NCBI GenBank assembly: GCA_035079385.1 | Contig: JAVHKY010000068.1 | Location: 620,001-684,000 of the forward strand | From: Aspidiotus rigidus | Taxonomy: Eukaryota > Arthropoda > Insecta > Hemiptera > Diaspididae | DNA length: 64,000 nt | Direction of reading: 5' to 3' | Part shown: positions 1 to 10,531 of the stretch, piece by piece | Position numbering within the stretch: position 1 is the first letter of the stretch | Layout: each line of letters begins with the position of its first letter | Notes under the pieces: model-generated | The model's input: the letters and a program-made list of their open reading frames with translations, nothing else | Told to the model about the DNA's origin: nothing | Databases searched by the model: none | Translations under genes and position numbers: made by a program

Positions 1-1277
1 GAGTTATTCTACTCGAACCGAGCGTTCGGACCTCTCGTTCTTGTCCAGCATTCTCTTATTCCTGTCGTTTTCGTCAAACATTCGTTAATTTGGTGAATCA
101 CTGATGACAAAACCAGGGAGCAATGCTATTCTAATGAGAAAAAAAAAACAAAATTGTTCCAACTTTGATATGAAAGAAGTACTAGCTGAAAGAAAATTCA
201 ACGCCCTACAAGTTTTATTCTCTTTGTTTTTACGTTGATCGTGTTTGTTTTGAGTTATGTAAGCCATGTAACTTTGAGTTGGATAGCTGATATAACCAAG
301 ACGGTGATCTCGTTTACGATTCATGCTTTAAAAAGCTAATCGACTGTAATTTTCGAAAGAAAATGCAATGAGAGAATGTTCATCGCAGGTGTCAAATCTG
401 TACATGAAATTTTGCTGTACTTCCTTCATGCTCTGTTTCCCGTTCTTCAAGAGACAATTTCCCATACAAAAAAGTAAAGTTGTAAAAATTGATCGATATT
501 TGAAAAATAAGCCACAAATAAGGAAAACAGAATTCCATAACGATGAAAATAAACCACCAGTTGCTTATTGTTCTAGGAGAGCTTGCCAAAATTGTCTCGC
601 GTTTACCGGCGGGAGCAAGAGTATGCAGAAGAACTGCTTGCCTGGCATTAATTTCACACCCGCACAGCCGTTACGTTTGGAAAACTCCCGACTGTGGGAC
701 TCATTCCTGAAAATGTTGATCAATTTATAAATTACTATTATTTTTCACACCGCTGTATACACTCAAGCCTCCAAAGCCACGTTCTCACTGCGTAACACCA
801 CAGCTACCTTTGAGAAAGGTCGGAACGCAATGATAAATAAGTTTGTCGTCTGTATATTCTGGTTCTGTAAGTACACACCAACCCCATATCAGTTATCGCA
901 CTCGCGCAACAGTGTTTAGCGCGCGATCCCATACAAAGAAGATTGGTAAACGTACCCATTGAGTTTGAAAATCTGAAATCGTTACGAGACATGCACAAGG
1001 TGGGAAATGTTTAAGATGATAGAAGAATCCCCAATTTTGCAACAATTTTTCAAAGTGACCCCCGAGGAAAATTGCGAAAGCTATTTCAATAAAGACCGAT
1101 AGTATGAAGAGGAGAGTGATTCTCGTTATGGTAAGCAACCAACTACTTGTTTCAAACCTCAAGTTACCTACTCTCCACCAGCAGCGCTAGTAGTAACCTT
1201 TGCAATAATAATACATGGACGCTACTAACGCTACAGGTGGAAATTTTGAGTTCAAACAGGCGAAAGTTATCAGTTGA
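1..1277. other. No recognisable gene
   Basis: I see no recognisable gene in this stretch. The open frames here are short and show no familiar motif. The longest, at 368-730 on the plus strand (120 codons), has no domain I know and no splice context, so I treat it as chance. The sequence is AT-rich with one A-run near 137. Confidence 0.5.
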
Positions 1278-1742
1278 GTGTACCTTAGGGTTCTTGTCTT
1301 CTCGATATTTCTATACGGAGCCGAGACTTGGACGATTCGGGAGTCCAAGCGCAGGCGCATCGATGCCCTAGAGATGTGGTGTGGGCGGCGGCTTCTGCGT
1401 GTTCCATGGACAGCGAGAAGAACAAACGCTCCAGTCCTAAATGAATTCGGAAACCTTGAGAGGTAGTCATCGGAGATTCTATCGCGCATAATGCGGTACT
1501 TTGGGCACATCGTTCGAGCGGATGGCATGGACGCGCTTTTCGTTGAGGGTAAGATAGATGGAGCCAGAGGCCGGGGACGCTCGCCGACTCGCTGGGCAGA
1601 CCTTGTCCGTAGAACAACCGGGAGAACATTTCAGGAATGTGTCCGATTGGCGCGCGAACGGGGCCGCTGGCGCAAGATAGTCCGGGCAGCGATAGTTCGT
1701 GCTCACGATACCCCCGCGAGGGGTGATACAGCTCAGTGATGA
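1278..1742 (+). mobile_element. Non-LTR retrotransposon 3' fragment (RTE-like)
   Basis: This is the C-terminal end of a non-LTR retrotransposon polyprotein, truncated at its 5' side. The reading frame carries the usual end-of-RT signature: LYGAETWT, then ALEMWCGRRLLRVPWTARRTN, then RYFGHI, then RGRGRSPTRWADL. One stop codon at 1464-1466 interrupts an otherwise continuous frame to 1739, so it cannot make a full product. The 3' end is a short TGA/GATGATG run, the kind of simple tail typical of RTE-clade elements. The target site of the neighbouring Penelope-like element begins inside that tail. Clade assignment is from memory of the motif pattern; CR1 or L2 relatives are possible. Confidence 0.75.
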
Positions 1743-1756
1743 TGATGTGTATATAA
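1743..1756. repeat. Left 14-bp target duplication of PLE-1
   Basis: TGATGTGTATATAA is repeated exactly at 6059-6072, at the far side of PLE-1. Target duplications of 10-15 bp are normal for Penelope-like elements. This pair therefore defines everything between, Helitron included, as a single original insertion. Confidence 0.75.
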
Positions 1757-1872
1757 TAGAATCAATGCGGTTTCTCAATTTATGACCAGATATACCAGAC
1801 GAAATCATACTCAAACGAGTAATTCAATCGGAGTAATTTACAAAATTTAGCCACAGAATTTTAACGATGCCG

Positions 1873-1902
1873 GAGCGCTTTCGATTAAACAATCATTGTC
1901 AA
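1873..1902 (-). ncRNA. Hammerhead-like motif in inverted PLE-1 tail
   Basis: This is the minus-strand copy of the motif at 5952-5981: a short stem-loop followed by GAAA and the palindrome AGCGCT, then C. It is part of the inverted partial copy, so PLE-1 carries the motif at both ends in opposite orientation. Core bases deviate from the consensus as in the other copy. Confidence 0.4.
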
Positions 1903-1960
1903 CGGGGACTGGAAAGCGACTGAACCAACTCCGGCTGTAAACTAGAAACATACGAGGAAA

Positions 1961-2648
1961 TCAGGATTGAACCAGCGAGTCATCACGACGTGAATCATAC
2001 TCGTAAACTAGTTCAATCAACCCCTCATCAGGTATGTACCTGTTGAGCACATTAAGGTCGTCGTTATTTAAATGACGGATTATTTCGATGCTTTCTAACG
2101 CTTTTCGCTTCGAATACGCGTTTTCTTTATAGAGGAGGACCTCGGACCCCTCTTTAATGCTATGGCCGCTAGTGATTAGATGGTCCGCAAACGCCAATTC
2201 ACCTATATTCTTCTTTTCCCACACCTTCCTATGTTCAGCGATTATAATTTTCAACTGACGGCCTGTCTCGCCAAAATAAATTCCGTTACAATCCTTACAC
2301 TCAACTTTATACACACCACTCCTCTCGGCCAGTTGGATCGGGTCTTTTAGCCTAACCAATAAACTTTTTATGGTATTGGGGTTGTAATACACAGGCCGAA
2401 ATCCGAAGGTGCGTAGGACACGACTCAATTGAGATGAAAACTGACCCAAGAACGGAAGCCTTATCCAACGCTCTCTACTGTTTAGGGCCGTATTGCGGGA
2501 GAGGGAGGTGGTGGAATCGAGGCATTTTCGAGTAACTTTCCTTTGGATCATAAGGTCGATGTCTAAGTTCACTTCATTCACTGTGACCAAATGCTTTATA
2601 GTTAATACCTCTTTTTGGAAGGCTCACTGATTGAGAGGAATACTAGTC
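1961..2648 (-). pseudogene. PLE-1 inverted copy: GIY-YIG endonuclease half
   Basis: A 209-codon open stretch (2590 down to 1961) encodes the C-terminal part of a Penelope-like polyprotein. GVYKVECKDCNGIYFGETGRQL is the GIY-YIG motif with its Cys pair, and the downstream AFADHL and RHLNNDDLNVLNRY blocks match the intact PLE-2 protein. Upstream, at about 2591-2648, homology continues into the end of the RT-proximal region (DRLTSIPLNQ) but with a stop. The junction to the plus-strand RT half falls at about 2648. The 3' tail (about 1797-1960) includes the hammerhead-like motif. It is not expected to be expressed as a protein. Confidence 0.85.
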
Positions 2649-3717
2649 AGTCGATCATCACGAAGGCTGACAAAAGTAATGCCATTGTCGTGATGGAGAA
2701 GTCCTCCTACGTCTCCAAGGTCTATGACGTTCTCGGCCAGTGTGGTTCTAAGGAAAACGACAGTTTCAATTTTCCTAAACACGTAAAAGAAGTTAGACGT
2801 GTGATAAACGAGTGTGAATTTATTATTAAAACTCCCTCGCAAAAAAGATTGCTCCTGGAGCCCAACCCTGTGCCTCCCCTCTTGTACGGGCTACCAAAAG
2901 TCCATAAAAAAAAACCCGATGCGTCCGGTCGTATGCTTTGTGTCCTCCCCCAGGTACGCTCTGGCGAAATTTTTGGACTGATGGTTTATATCGAGAGTTG
3001 ACCATGAGTCACCTTACTCGGTGAAAAATTCGGTCTCCTTGGTTGATAGGCTTAAGGATAATATTCTTCCGCTGGGATCGACCCTGTGTTCATTTGATGT
3101 GGTCGGCCTGTTCCCCAATATCCCTAGAGCAACCGCCATGAAACATATGGGAGACCTTTTGATTCAAAAAAATGTTCGTCAAGAAGAATTGGGTGAATTT
3201 TTCAATCTCCTCAATATTTGTTGGTCTCCCAATTATTGCAAATTCGATAACAAGTTTTTGGAGTTTCCTGAAGAGGTTGGAATACCCATCGGTTCTCCTT
3301 TGGGTTCTCTCATTTCGGAGGTCTTTATGTCTAAGTTTGAGCTCGATTTGTTCTCCTCTGGCAGTGCGCATTTAGATCAGATTTATTATTGGCACAGGTA
3401 TGTCGACGATGTGTTGTGTACGTGGACTGGTCCCCGAGAGCTCCTTTTGGAGTTTCTCCAGTATCTAAATAATCAATATCCTTCTATAAAATTTACTTTA
3501 GAAATCGGTGGCGCATCTATTAATTACTTGGATTTGACGATCTGTAATAGAGATGGTATCCATGAATTCGCCATAATACAGGAAAGATAATGCGACCGAT
3601 ATTACTGTCCACGGCAAATCTTTCTGCCCTGTAGCCCATAAATATGCTGGATTTAACAGCCTAATCCATCGACTGACTAGTATTCCTCTCAATCAGTCAG
3701 CCTTCCAAAAAGAGGTA
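2649..3717 (+). pseudogene. PLE-1 reverse transcriptase half, frameshifted
   Basis: This encodes the Penelope-type RT fingers and palm. It starts at the ITKADKSNAIVVMEKSSYVSKV block and is 5'-truncated at almost the same place as PLE-2. RT landmarks are readable: LLYGLPKVHKK, CSFDVVGLFPNIP (motif A, Asp present), PIGSPLGSLISEVFMS, and HRYVDDVLCTW (YVDD motif C). The frame is broken near 2915-3005, where the motif corresponding to MRPVVSYVSS is out of frame, and again near 3585. Homology continues out of frame to the Helitron insertion point. It cannot make a working RT. Confidence 0.85.
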
Positions 3718-5248
3718 TCTAATATATAAAGCAGAAAGTTTGTCTGTCTGTCCGTCCTCCTGTCCGTTTATAACTCGAGAACTACTGGGCCGATCGCTTT
3801 CAAACTTTCAGGATATATTGTCCTCATCCCAGAGCAGCACATAGACTCATAAAAATAAAAATTTGACGGGGAGGTGCTGAGTAATTTCAAAAAAGGGCGA
3901 AAACAATGACTTTTTTCAATATAAAAAAACGTGGTGGTGTAGCTTGCCATGTACGTTAGACCTACGCGCGTTGAGTGGCGCAGTTTCGAGAATTGAATTA
4001 TTGTGATAACTCGAGTATAACTCATTTTTATGAAAAATTGAAGAGAACAAAAATTGTAGCCCCTGTAATTTCCTTTCGAATGAGCCCGGTTCCAGATTTT
4101 TAGGAGGAAATTTTGTGACTACAGTATTCGCTGTACTTCCATACTAAGCAAGTTATTTTATTCACAGTTTTAAAAACACCTACATAAAGGATTTTACATC
4201 CGGTATCTCATACAAGAACCAATGTCTAGACACGGTGCGCACTGCGTATGGGCTAGCGGAAATTACCCTTTTTTTTACCTGTTGTCCGTGTGTTTTCTTA
4301 GGGACTGGCAAAATGTCAATGGATTTGTCTGTATTCTGCTGCGATACAGGCTTCACGCGTTAAGTCAGCTCTCAAGTGAATTAGTGTGTAAAAAATTTAA
4401 TTTGGTGATTCTATTTTTGTGCGACTCGGAACTTTGATATATTTTTATAAGTACAGTCGCAGTTTTTGGTGTCTATTTTCTTATTTTTGAATAAAAAAAC
4501 GTGGTGGTGTAGCTTGCCATCGAACGCGTTGTTCCAACATTACTGTTCAAACGCGTTGAGCGGCGCAGTTATAAAAATTAAGTTATGGTGATAACTCGAG
4601 TTTTACTCATTTTTATGAAAAATTGAAAAGAACAAAAATTGTTGCCCCTTTAATTTCCTTTCGAATGAGCCCGATTCCAGATTTTTAGGAGGAAATTTTG
4701 GAACTATTGGTATTTTGACTGATGCGTATTTAAGATCATTGTGTTTACAGAGAGAGAGCATTTAAACCGGTTGCTCTGGATGAATCTACAGAGACTATTC
4801 GAGTTTTACGTATCCAATTTTCGATTTTGAAAGGAGACGTTTATGTAAAATGATTTCTTGAAAATTTGCTCTTCTTTTGTGACGAGTAACTATACATTAG
4901 GTAAATATCGCCGTCAGAGTTTGAAACTACCTAAGAAAAGGTACTGGGTTCGAGAAAGAATTAAGAAAATTACATCCGGTTTCTCATATAGGAAACGACT
5001 GAGTTCGTCTCATGCCTCTACACAGACTGATGTAATGCTTCGGGGATATGGCAGGCTTTTTACCTACTGTCCATCTATTTCCTTAATCATTGCGACGGTT
5101 CATGAATTAGTCCGTTTTTTGCTGCAATACAGCCCTTACCTGTCAACTCAGCTCTTACCGTTAAAATCGAAATATTTACAAAACACTGATATCTACTCAA
5201 CACACAGCTGGCGGTCAGGCGCGCCGGAGGCGCGCTGCCAACCGCTAG
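3718..5248 (+). mobile_element. Non-autonomous Helitron inserted in PLE-1
   Basis: The 5' end is TCTAATATATAAAG and the 3' end is CTAG. A perfect 7-bp hairpin (GCGCGCC, loop GGA, GGCGCGC) sits about ten bases upstream of the end, as expected for Helitrons. It lies exactly between A and T of its target. The uninterrupted target, GAGGTATTAACTATAAAG, can be read on the minus strand at about 2592-2610 in the inverted PLE copy. There is no Rep/helicase frame, so it is non-autonomous. Internally, a block of about 200 bp (about 3925-4110) is repeated at about 4490-4700, beginning ACGTGGTGGTGTAGCTTGCC. A related shorter element lies at 44432-45173. Confidence 0.9.
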
Positions 5249-5893
5249 TTAACTATAAAGCACTTGGCCAGAGTGAATGAAGTGAACTTAGACATCGACC
5301 TTATGATCCAAAGGAAAGTTACTCGAAAATGCCTCGATTCCCCCACCTCCCTCCCCCGCAATACGGCTCTAAACAGTAGAGAGCGTTGGATAAGGCTTCC
5401 GTTCTTGGGTCAGTTTTCATCTCAATTGAGTCGTGTCCTACGCCCCTTCGGATTTCGGCCTGTGTATTACAACCCCAATACCATAAAAAGTTTATTGGTT
5501 AGACTAAAAGACCCCATCCAACTGGCCGAGAGGAGTGGTGTGTATAAAGTTGAGTGTAAGGATTGTAACGGAATTTATATTGGCGAGACAAGCCGTCAGT
5601 TGAAAATTAGAATCGCTGAACATAGGAAGGCGTGGGAAAAGAAGAATATAGGTGAATCGGCGTTTGCGGACCATCTAATCATTAGCGGCCATAGCATTAA
5701 AGAGGGATCCGATGTCCTCCTCTATAGAGAAAACGCGTATTCAAAGCGAAAAGCGTTAGAACACATCGAAATAATCCGTCATCTAAATAACGACGACCTC
5801 AATGTGCTCAACAGGTACATACCTGATGAGGGGTTGATTGAACTAGTTTACGAGTATGATTCACGTCGTGATGACTCGCTGGTTCAATCCTGA
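5249..5893 (+). pseudogene. PLE-1 GIY-YIG endonuclease half, plus strand
   Basis: This is the continuation of the PLE-1 coding region after the Helitron. A 209-codon open frame to the stop at 5893 encodes LPRNTALNS, PFGFRPVYYNPNTIKSL, then the GIY-YIG block GVYKVECKDCNGIYIGETSR, AFADHLIISGH, and the C-terminal RYIPDEGLIELVYEYDSRRD. The frame itself is open, but the Helitron separates it from the frameshifted RT, so the element is inactive. The family's usual protein is RT plus GIY-YIG in one chain, as in PLE-2. Confidence 0.85.
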
Positions 5894-5951
5894 TTTCCTC
5901 GTATGTTTCTAGTTTACAGCCGGAGTTGGTTCAGTCGCTTTCCAGTCCCCG

Positions 5952-5981
5952 TTGACAATGATTGTTTAATCGAAAGCGCTC
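5952..5981 (+). ncRNA. Hammerhead-like motif in PLE-1 3' tail
   Basis: This lies about 60 bp after the endonuclease stop. Order: TTGACAA (core box, against CUGANGA), T, stem II GATT-GTTT-AATC, GAA, then self-complementary AGCGCT and C. The equivalent PLE-2 stem is GGTT-TGTT-AACC, so the second base pair changed from G-C to A-T with pairing kept. Two core positions (C3 and G8) deviate, so this copy is probably inactive. Confidence 0.5.
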
Positions 5982-6058
5982 TGGCATCGTTAAAATTCTG
6001 TGGCTAAATTTTGTAAATTATACTCCGATTGAATTACTCGCTTGAGTATGACTTCGTC

Positions 6059-6072
6059 TGATGTGTATATAA
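6059..6072. repeat. Right 14-bp target duplication of PLE-1
   Basis: An exact copy of the 14 bases at 1743-1756, directly after the end of the PLE-1 tail. Confidence 0.75.
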
Positions 6073-6970
6073 CTTCCTTGGTTAAGGGAGGTATTAAAAC
6101 TTCTATAGAGTGAGAAAATGACAGGTATGATAATGATGACACCCCATATTAATGATAATTTTCCTGTAGCTCGTTCTTACCTCTTACCCTTTCTCGAATA
6201 TAAATTTTTCTACCTCTAATCCACATTTGCAAAATTTTAACTCTTTTTAAAGTGCTTGTAATTTCTTCTCTGAGACACTCATTCCGCGACAATGCCATAT
6301 CTTCTGCTTAATTTTGTTCTTGCCAAATATCTTTACAAACTATCGTTACAAAATGATCTCTACTTCCAATCTTCTCATAATTTTATCGTTTCTATTCCCT
6401 AAATTATCTACTATGGTTTTTAATCACGTGTTTTTGGTTCCTTACTTCGATTGTTAGTGGAAGATCCTAAGCGATATCTTGACTTTAGCCCTGAAATACA
6501 ATTTTATTTGTAAAGCTCCCCACCAGAGACCAGTGCGCTTTTACGAGTACAACTATTTTTTTTTTTCTTACTTTTGTCCCTTACTGACATATGCTGCTAG
6601 ATACAAGAATTCGTCTGTCTCCCCTAACAACTCACCCGATGTGTATAACAGCCAGTAAGAAAGCCGAAAATGTGAATAAATATAGCTACGTTTTGTCAAA
6701 ATTGAAAGCAAAAGTCGATCAAGTTTTTTTCATTCATCACAGATTACGTTTGTAATACCATATTTTAAATCACGTACGAGATCTCTTCCAACTGGTAGTT
6801 CAAGTACTTGATAAGAAATGATACGAGGTACGCGAAAATGTGATAGGTCGTACAACATTATATTATTAAGCACAATAACAACAGGACTGAGAGCTGAGAA
6901 TTTGCGGATTCGTACGTCACACAAAAACGAGCCGATCTAAACAAAGAAGTATATACGTAAATCGAATGAA
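6073..6970. other. No recognisable gene
   Basis: AT-rich sequence with no frame that resembles a known protein and no clear repeat boundary. Confidence 0.5.
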
Positions 6971-6974
6971 AAGT

Positions 6975-7385
6975 CACATCTCAATCATTGTAGCATTGGA
7001 ATGAAACCCCCTTCGAACGTTGTACAAAGGAAGAAAGCGAAAGCAAAAGCGAACTGGTTGCCACTGAGAGCGCACGACGAATAAGGATGAAGAAAAAGGG
7101 ATTGAAAGTGCAATAACTTATCTGAATCATTGTCACAATCGTATGAAACCACCCTCGAAGTTCTACAAAAGAAGAAAGCGAAAGCAAAAGCGAGGTCGCG
7201 ACGGAGAACGCAGCACGACGAATAAACCCTTCCGCGTTTGTTTCGAATAAACTCATTGTAGGTATGTTCCATTTCTATAAAACCACCCTCGATCGTCTTA
7301 GGAAGAAAGCAAGTGAAAGGGAAGAGAGAGAGAGGCAACCGGTTGTCTAGGGTGACGGAGAACGCACGACAAATAAATAAGAGAA
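6975..7385. repeat. Three degenerate tandem units of about 125-140 bp
   Basis: Three imperfect units share the order: ATGAAACCACCCTCGA, then GGAAGAAAGCGAAAGCAAAAG, then GAACGCACGACGAATAA. The third unit is the most diverged and has an extra GAGA run near 7325. Open frames across the units on the minus strand come from the repeat composition and show no domain. Confidence 0.7.
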
Positions 7386-7389
7386 AGAG

Positions 7390-9690
7390 AGTCCAGTCAC
7401 CACAAATCATTTCCCATTGAATAGCTTCTTGGTCGAAATCCTCGATTAACCACTCCAAAAAAGTCACCGATTTTATCAAAAGATAAACTCCCCTTCTTCA
7501 ACGGAGAGCTTAAATTATATAGTACGAAAATTTGAGCCATAATCATCGTTGAAAAAAAAGAGTAAACTATCAAATAACGAAAAGCATCACCTGAGATTTC
7601 ATTATTTTCGTATTTTGATTCCGAAATCCATGAGTAAAATTGACATGACCCGACTCGTTCAGAACGTTTCAGGAACTCCTCACAAAATAAAGTACATCGT
7701 AATGCAATTTTTTGTGAAAGCTGGCAAAAAAACAAATCGGTCGCCTAAATCGTATACATTTTCAACCGCATTTACCTATTGAGCCACCCTATTTTCAAAG
7801 AAAAGTAAACTAAAACTATAATAAGAGTTCATCGCTTTTGTTCTCATTTCAGATACTTTGACTGCGACTCACTCGTTCAAAGATGTCAAGATTTGCAACT
7901 ATAATTTATTTGCCGCATAAAAGGCACCACCAACGTATACGTACGAGGCAGCGGCACGCGTCTCTATTTTTCTTTTTTTTTTCGCCCCTTCTAGATCTTG
8001 CACACCATCTTCGAGCCAACCCGTTATCTATCTTTATTACGAGGTCGTAATTTGACGTTATTGGTTGGATATAAAAAGAAGTAGATACAAGACGCTATTT
8101 AAAGTAAAGCGGGTGCGTTTTACTACTTTAGCGCGGTCTCTGTTCATTTTCGTTTCGGCCAATTGACGACATCATTCATTCATTCAGCTACGAGGTATTT
8201 TATTCGTACCGACGAGGAAAAAATACAGACTTTTTTATCGCATTAGCCGTTCACCTGCTGCATTACAAAAATATATAGACAGCAAATAGAAAATACTTTT
8301 CTTCCTGAAGATTCGAATAAAATGATTTTCCTAGAGCAAACGCTGGCAACAATATCTATTTCCTTCCATAACTTTCGTTACTTATGTCCGAGAGTAGGGA
8401 GATCGAGCTCAAGAAGCAGCTCATTTTCTCTTATAAAACAATGTCAACTCTTACTCTAAAACCTGGAAAGGAAGGAGTTTTTTTAATCGATCATGTAGGT
8501 ACGTTTCTCACAAACAGTCTGCAACATGAGAAAGAGTATTACGTCAAAACGTTTCAGGCAAAAGAAAGGCATTCACTCTTGGTATAAGTTTTCAAACAAA
8601 ACTGAAAATAATCATGATTGAAAAACCGTGCGCGACCTGAACCCCTCTTCCTTCCGAGAAATCTATAGAAATTTCTCAATTTGTTGATATTTGGTCTTCG
8701 TTACAGTAATACAGAATATTTCGCCGAACATTCAGCTTGTTCAGTCAATAACCAAAAACTTTTGACGAAAACATCAATATCCAATGAAAATTGCACATAT
8801 AAACTTTCATATCAAACTCTTAATCTTGGAGAACATCTGCGGTCAGTACGCACTCATTAATTATGGATGTTAAACGAATATTGTCATCAAATTCGATAGA
8901 AAGTTCTTCATTTAAACGTAAAATAGTACCAATTTAAAAATCGTCCGTCTTTCAAAACAAACTTCTTTCTATTTTTACTCTACGAAAAAAAAAGTTAAAA
9001 ATGAATATAGGTAGTTTTTGAATAATAAAAATTCACCAACAGTTCGTCATGCGAATAAATCGCCAGACCACAAAAACTACTTCATAAAAATTTCATAATT
9101 CTTGAACAGTGGGTAGTTACTTTATACCGAACGTCTCCGTCAACATTTTAAAGGCGCACAGGAAGTAATACAAAATTCGGCCACACGATGATACACATGT
9201 TGCGGTTACACACGCTCTCGTTCGGGTTAAAGTTTCTGAATGCGTGCAAAATCAAAAAATGTCTGGCTTTTTCAAACTTTGTAAGGTATAGGTATCCATC
9301 AGAAGAACTAGTCGTAGGTAGTTACGGTTCAAAAAGTTCTCCATTGACTATGTAATTTGAAAATAGAGCGAAATGTCAACAAATACGATTCGAAGTTTGC
9401 TGGTCTTCGAAATTCATAGTTTTCTTTGCTCCCTACGCGACGTTTTTTGAGCACACGTCAATATTGTCCAGTAGAACGGTATGTCTTTCACAAAATACGC
9501 CTGCTGACATTCGTGCGTGGGAAATTTGTCATACGAATTGATGTCTCGGAGCGAATGTCCACTGAGTCGAGAAAAAGGCAGACCAAATCATCTAAAATCC
9601 GAAATCTAAAAAAGATTTTCTACGAGCAAAAAATAAAGTGGTCCACGTCTCTATTAGGACAGTGAAACTTATAACACCGAGGGTCTGATG
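7390..9690. other. No recognisable gene
   Basis: No recognisable gene. A small open frame at 8384-8587 (67 codons) is lysine/glutamate rich at its start but matches nothing I know. A TATTTAAAG box at about 8097 followed by a more GC-rich stretch could be promoter-like, without further support. Confidence 0.4.
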
Positions 9691-10059
9691 CCCCAATTGA
9701 ACTAGTTGATGGGTTATGTCACTTCATTATGAATACTGGTTGTAGTGTAAGGTAGCACCTGCTTAGTCCGCTCGATCGCCTCCATTTTTAGCAATTAGTG
9801 TAAGTGTGACATACTATATCGGCTGAGTAGCTTACGGGACCACTCGCTCCGCTCGTTCACAGCCATTTTGAGCTTAATATAAGTCTATTGTGGTACCACA
9901 TGTTAGGTTGAGAAGAGTGGCTCCCAGAGGTCAGTTAGTATTAGTATAAATGATTTATTTAACGACGCATCAACTGTTAGTTTTTAGCGTCTAATATGTA
10001 TAAATGATAAGTTCTCTTGGTTTACGGTACTAGATATTGGCTTTCTCTCTTCAGATTTA

Positions 10060-10333
10060 GTTTCATACCAGGATAAAGGCCTCCCAGTATAAAGCTAGCA
10101 TAGAATACTGATCGTACTCAGCTTACCTAGTCTTATCTAGGCTTTTTTATTTCCTTTTTTTTTCTCTTCAGTAAGTAGTGCAAGTCTCCTGATATGAAGC
10201 TAGTATAAAAGAGGTTTATACCTGGGATAAGCCTAGTAAAAGAGGAGGTCTAGATCTAGTATGAATCTAGTATAAAATGAACGTACGTACACTGCATAGA
10301 ACAGGAGGAGGCGTAAGCCTAGTATAGTATACA
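10060..10333. repeat. CTAGTATAAA-rich degenerate repeat, left block
   Basis: Many variants of CTAGTATAAA and GGCCTAGTATA occur in close spacing. The same kind of sequence recurs at about 11600-11910 and about 45390-45800. The hAT remnant sits between the first two blocks, so it probably inserted into this repeat. Confidence 0.6.
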
Positions 10334-10370
10334 AGTAGTTTACCGCATAGATTCTATGCGGTAAACTACT
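10334..10370. repeat. Perfect 37-bp palindrome
   Basis: Two 18-base arms, AGTAGTTTACCGCATAGA and its exact complement, are separated by a single T. A related single arm (ATGCGGTAAGCTACT) appears near 46456 next to another copy of the CTAGTATAAA repeat, so the palindrome may belong to that family. Confidence 0.85.
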
Positions 10371-10531
10371 ATCGAAAATATACTCACACCGAACGAGTCA
10401 TGAATGACTCATGTACCAACTCGATCAAACCCTCGTCCAGTATATTTCTTGTTTCATTTCTGATCATTCAACACATTCGCACGTACAAATAGCAGTGTAC
10501 TCTTGTTCATAATTATCACAAGATAAATCCA

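Larger units (their letters stand above)
1757..6058 (+). mobile_element. PLE-1: Penelope-like retroelement with inverted 5' copy
   Basis: This is a composite Penelope-like element. From left to right it has about 40 bp of filler (1757-1796), an inverted copy of the element's endonuclease half and 3' tail (about 1797-2648), a plus-strand reverse-transcriptase half (about 2649-3717), an inserted Helitron (3718-5248), and the plus-strand endonuclease half and tail (5249-6058). The two tail copies are nearly identical in opposite orientation. Penelope elements are known for inverted or tandem 5'-truncated partial copies (pseudo-LTRs) upstream of the main body, and this matches. Fourteen-base target duplications bracket the whole. 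The RT half is frameshifted, so the element is dead. Confidence 0.85.

Noticed and set aside
368..730. 120-codon open frame on the plus strand
   Set aside because: No recognisable domain, no splice or promoter context; overlaps another chance frame on the opposite strand.
6975..7385. CRISPR-like or coding array
   Set aside because: The units are long, degenerate and not separated by unique spacers; the genome is eukaryotic.
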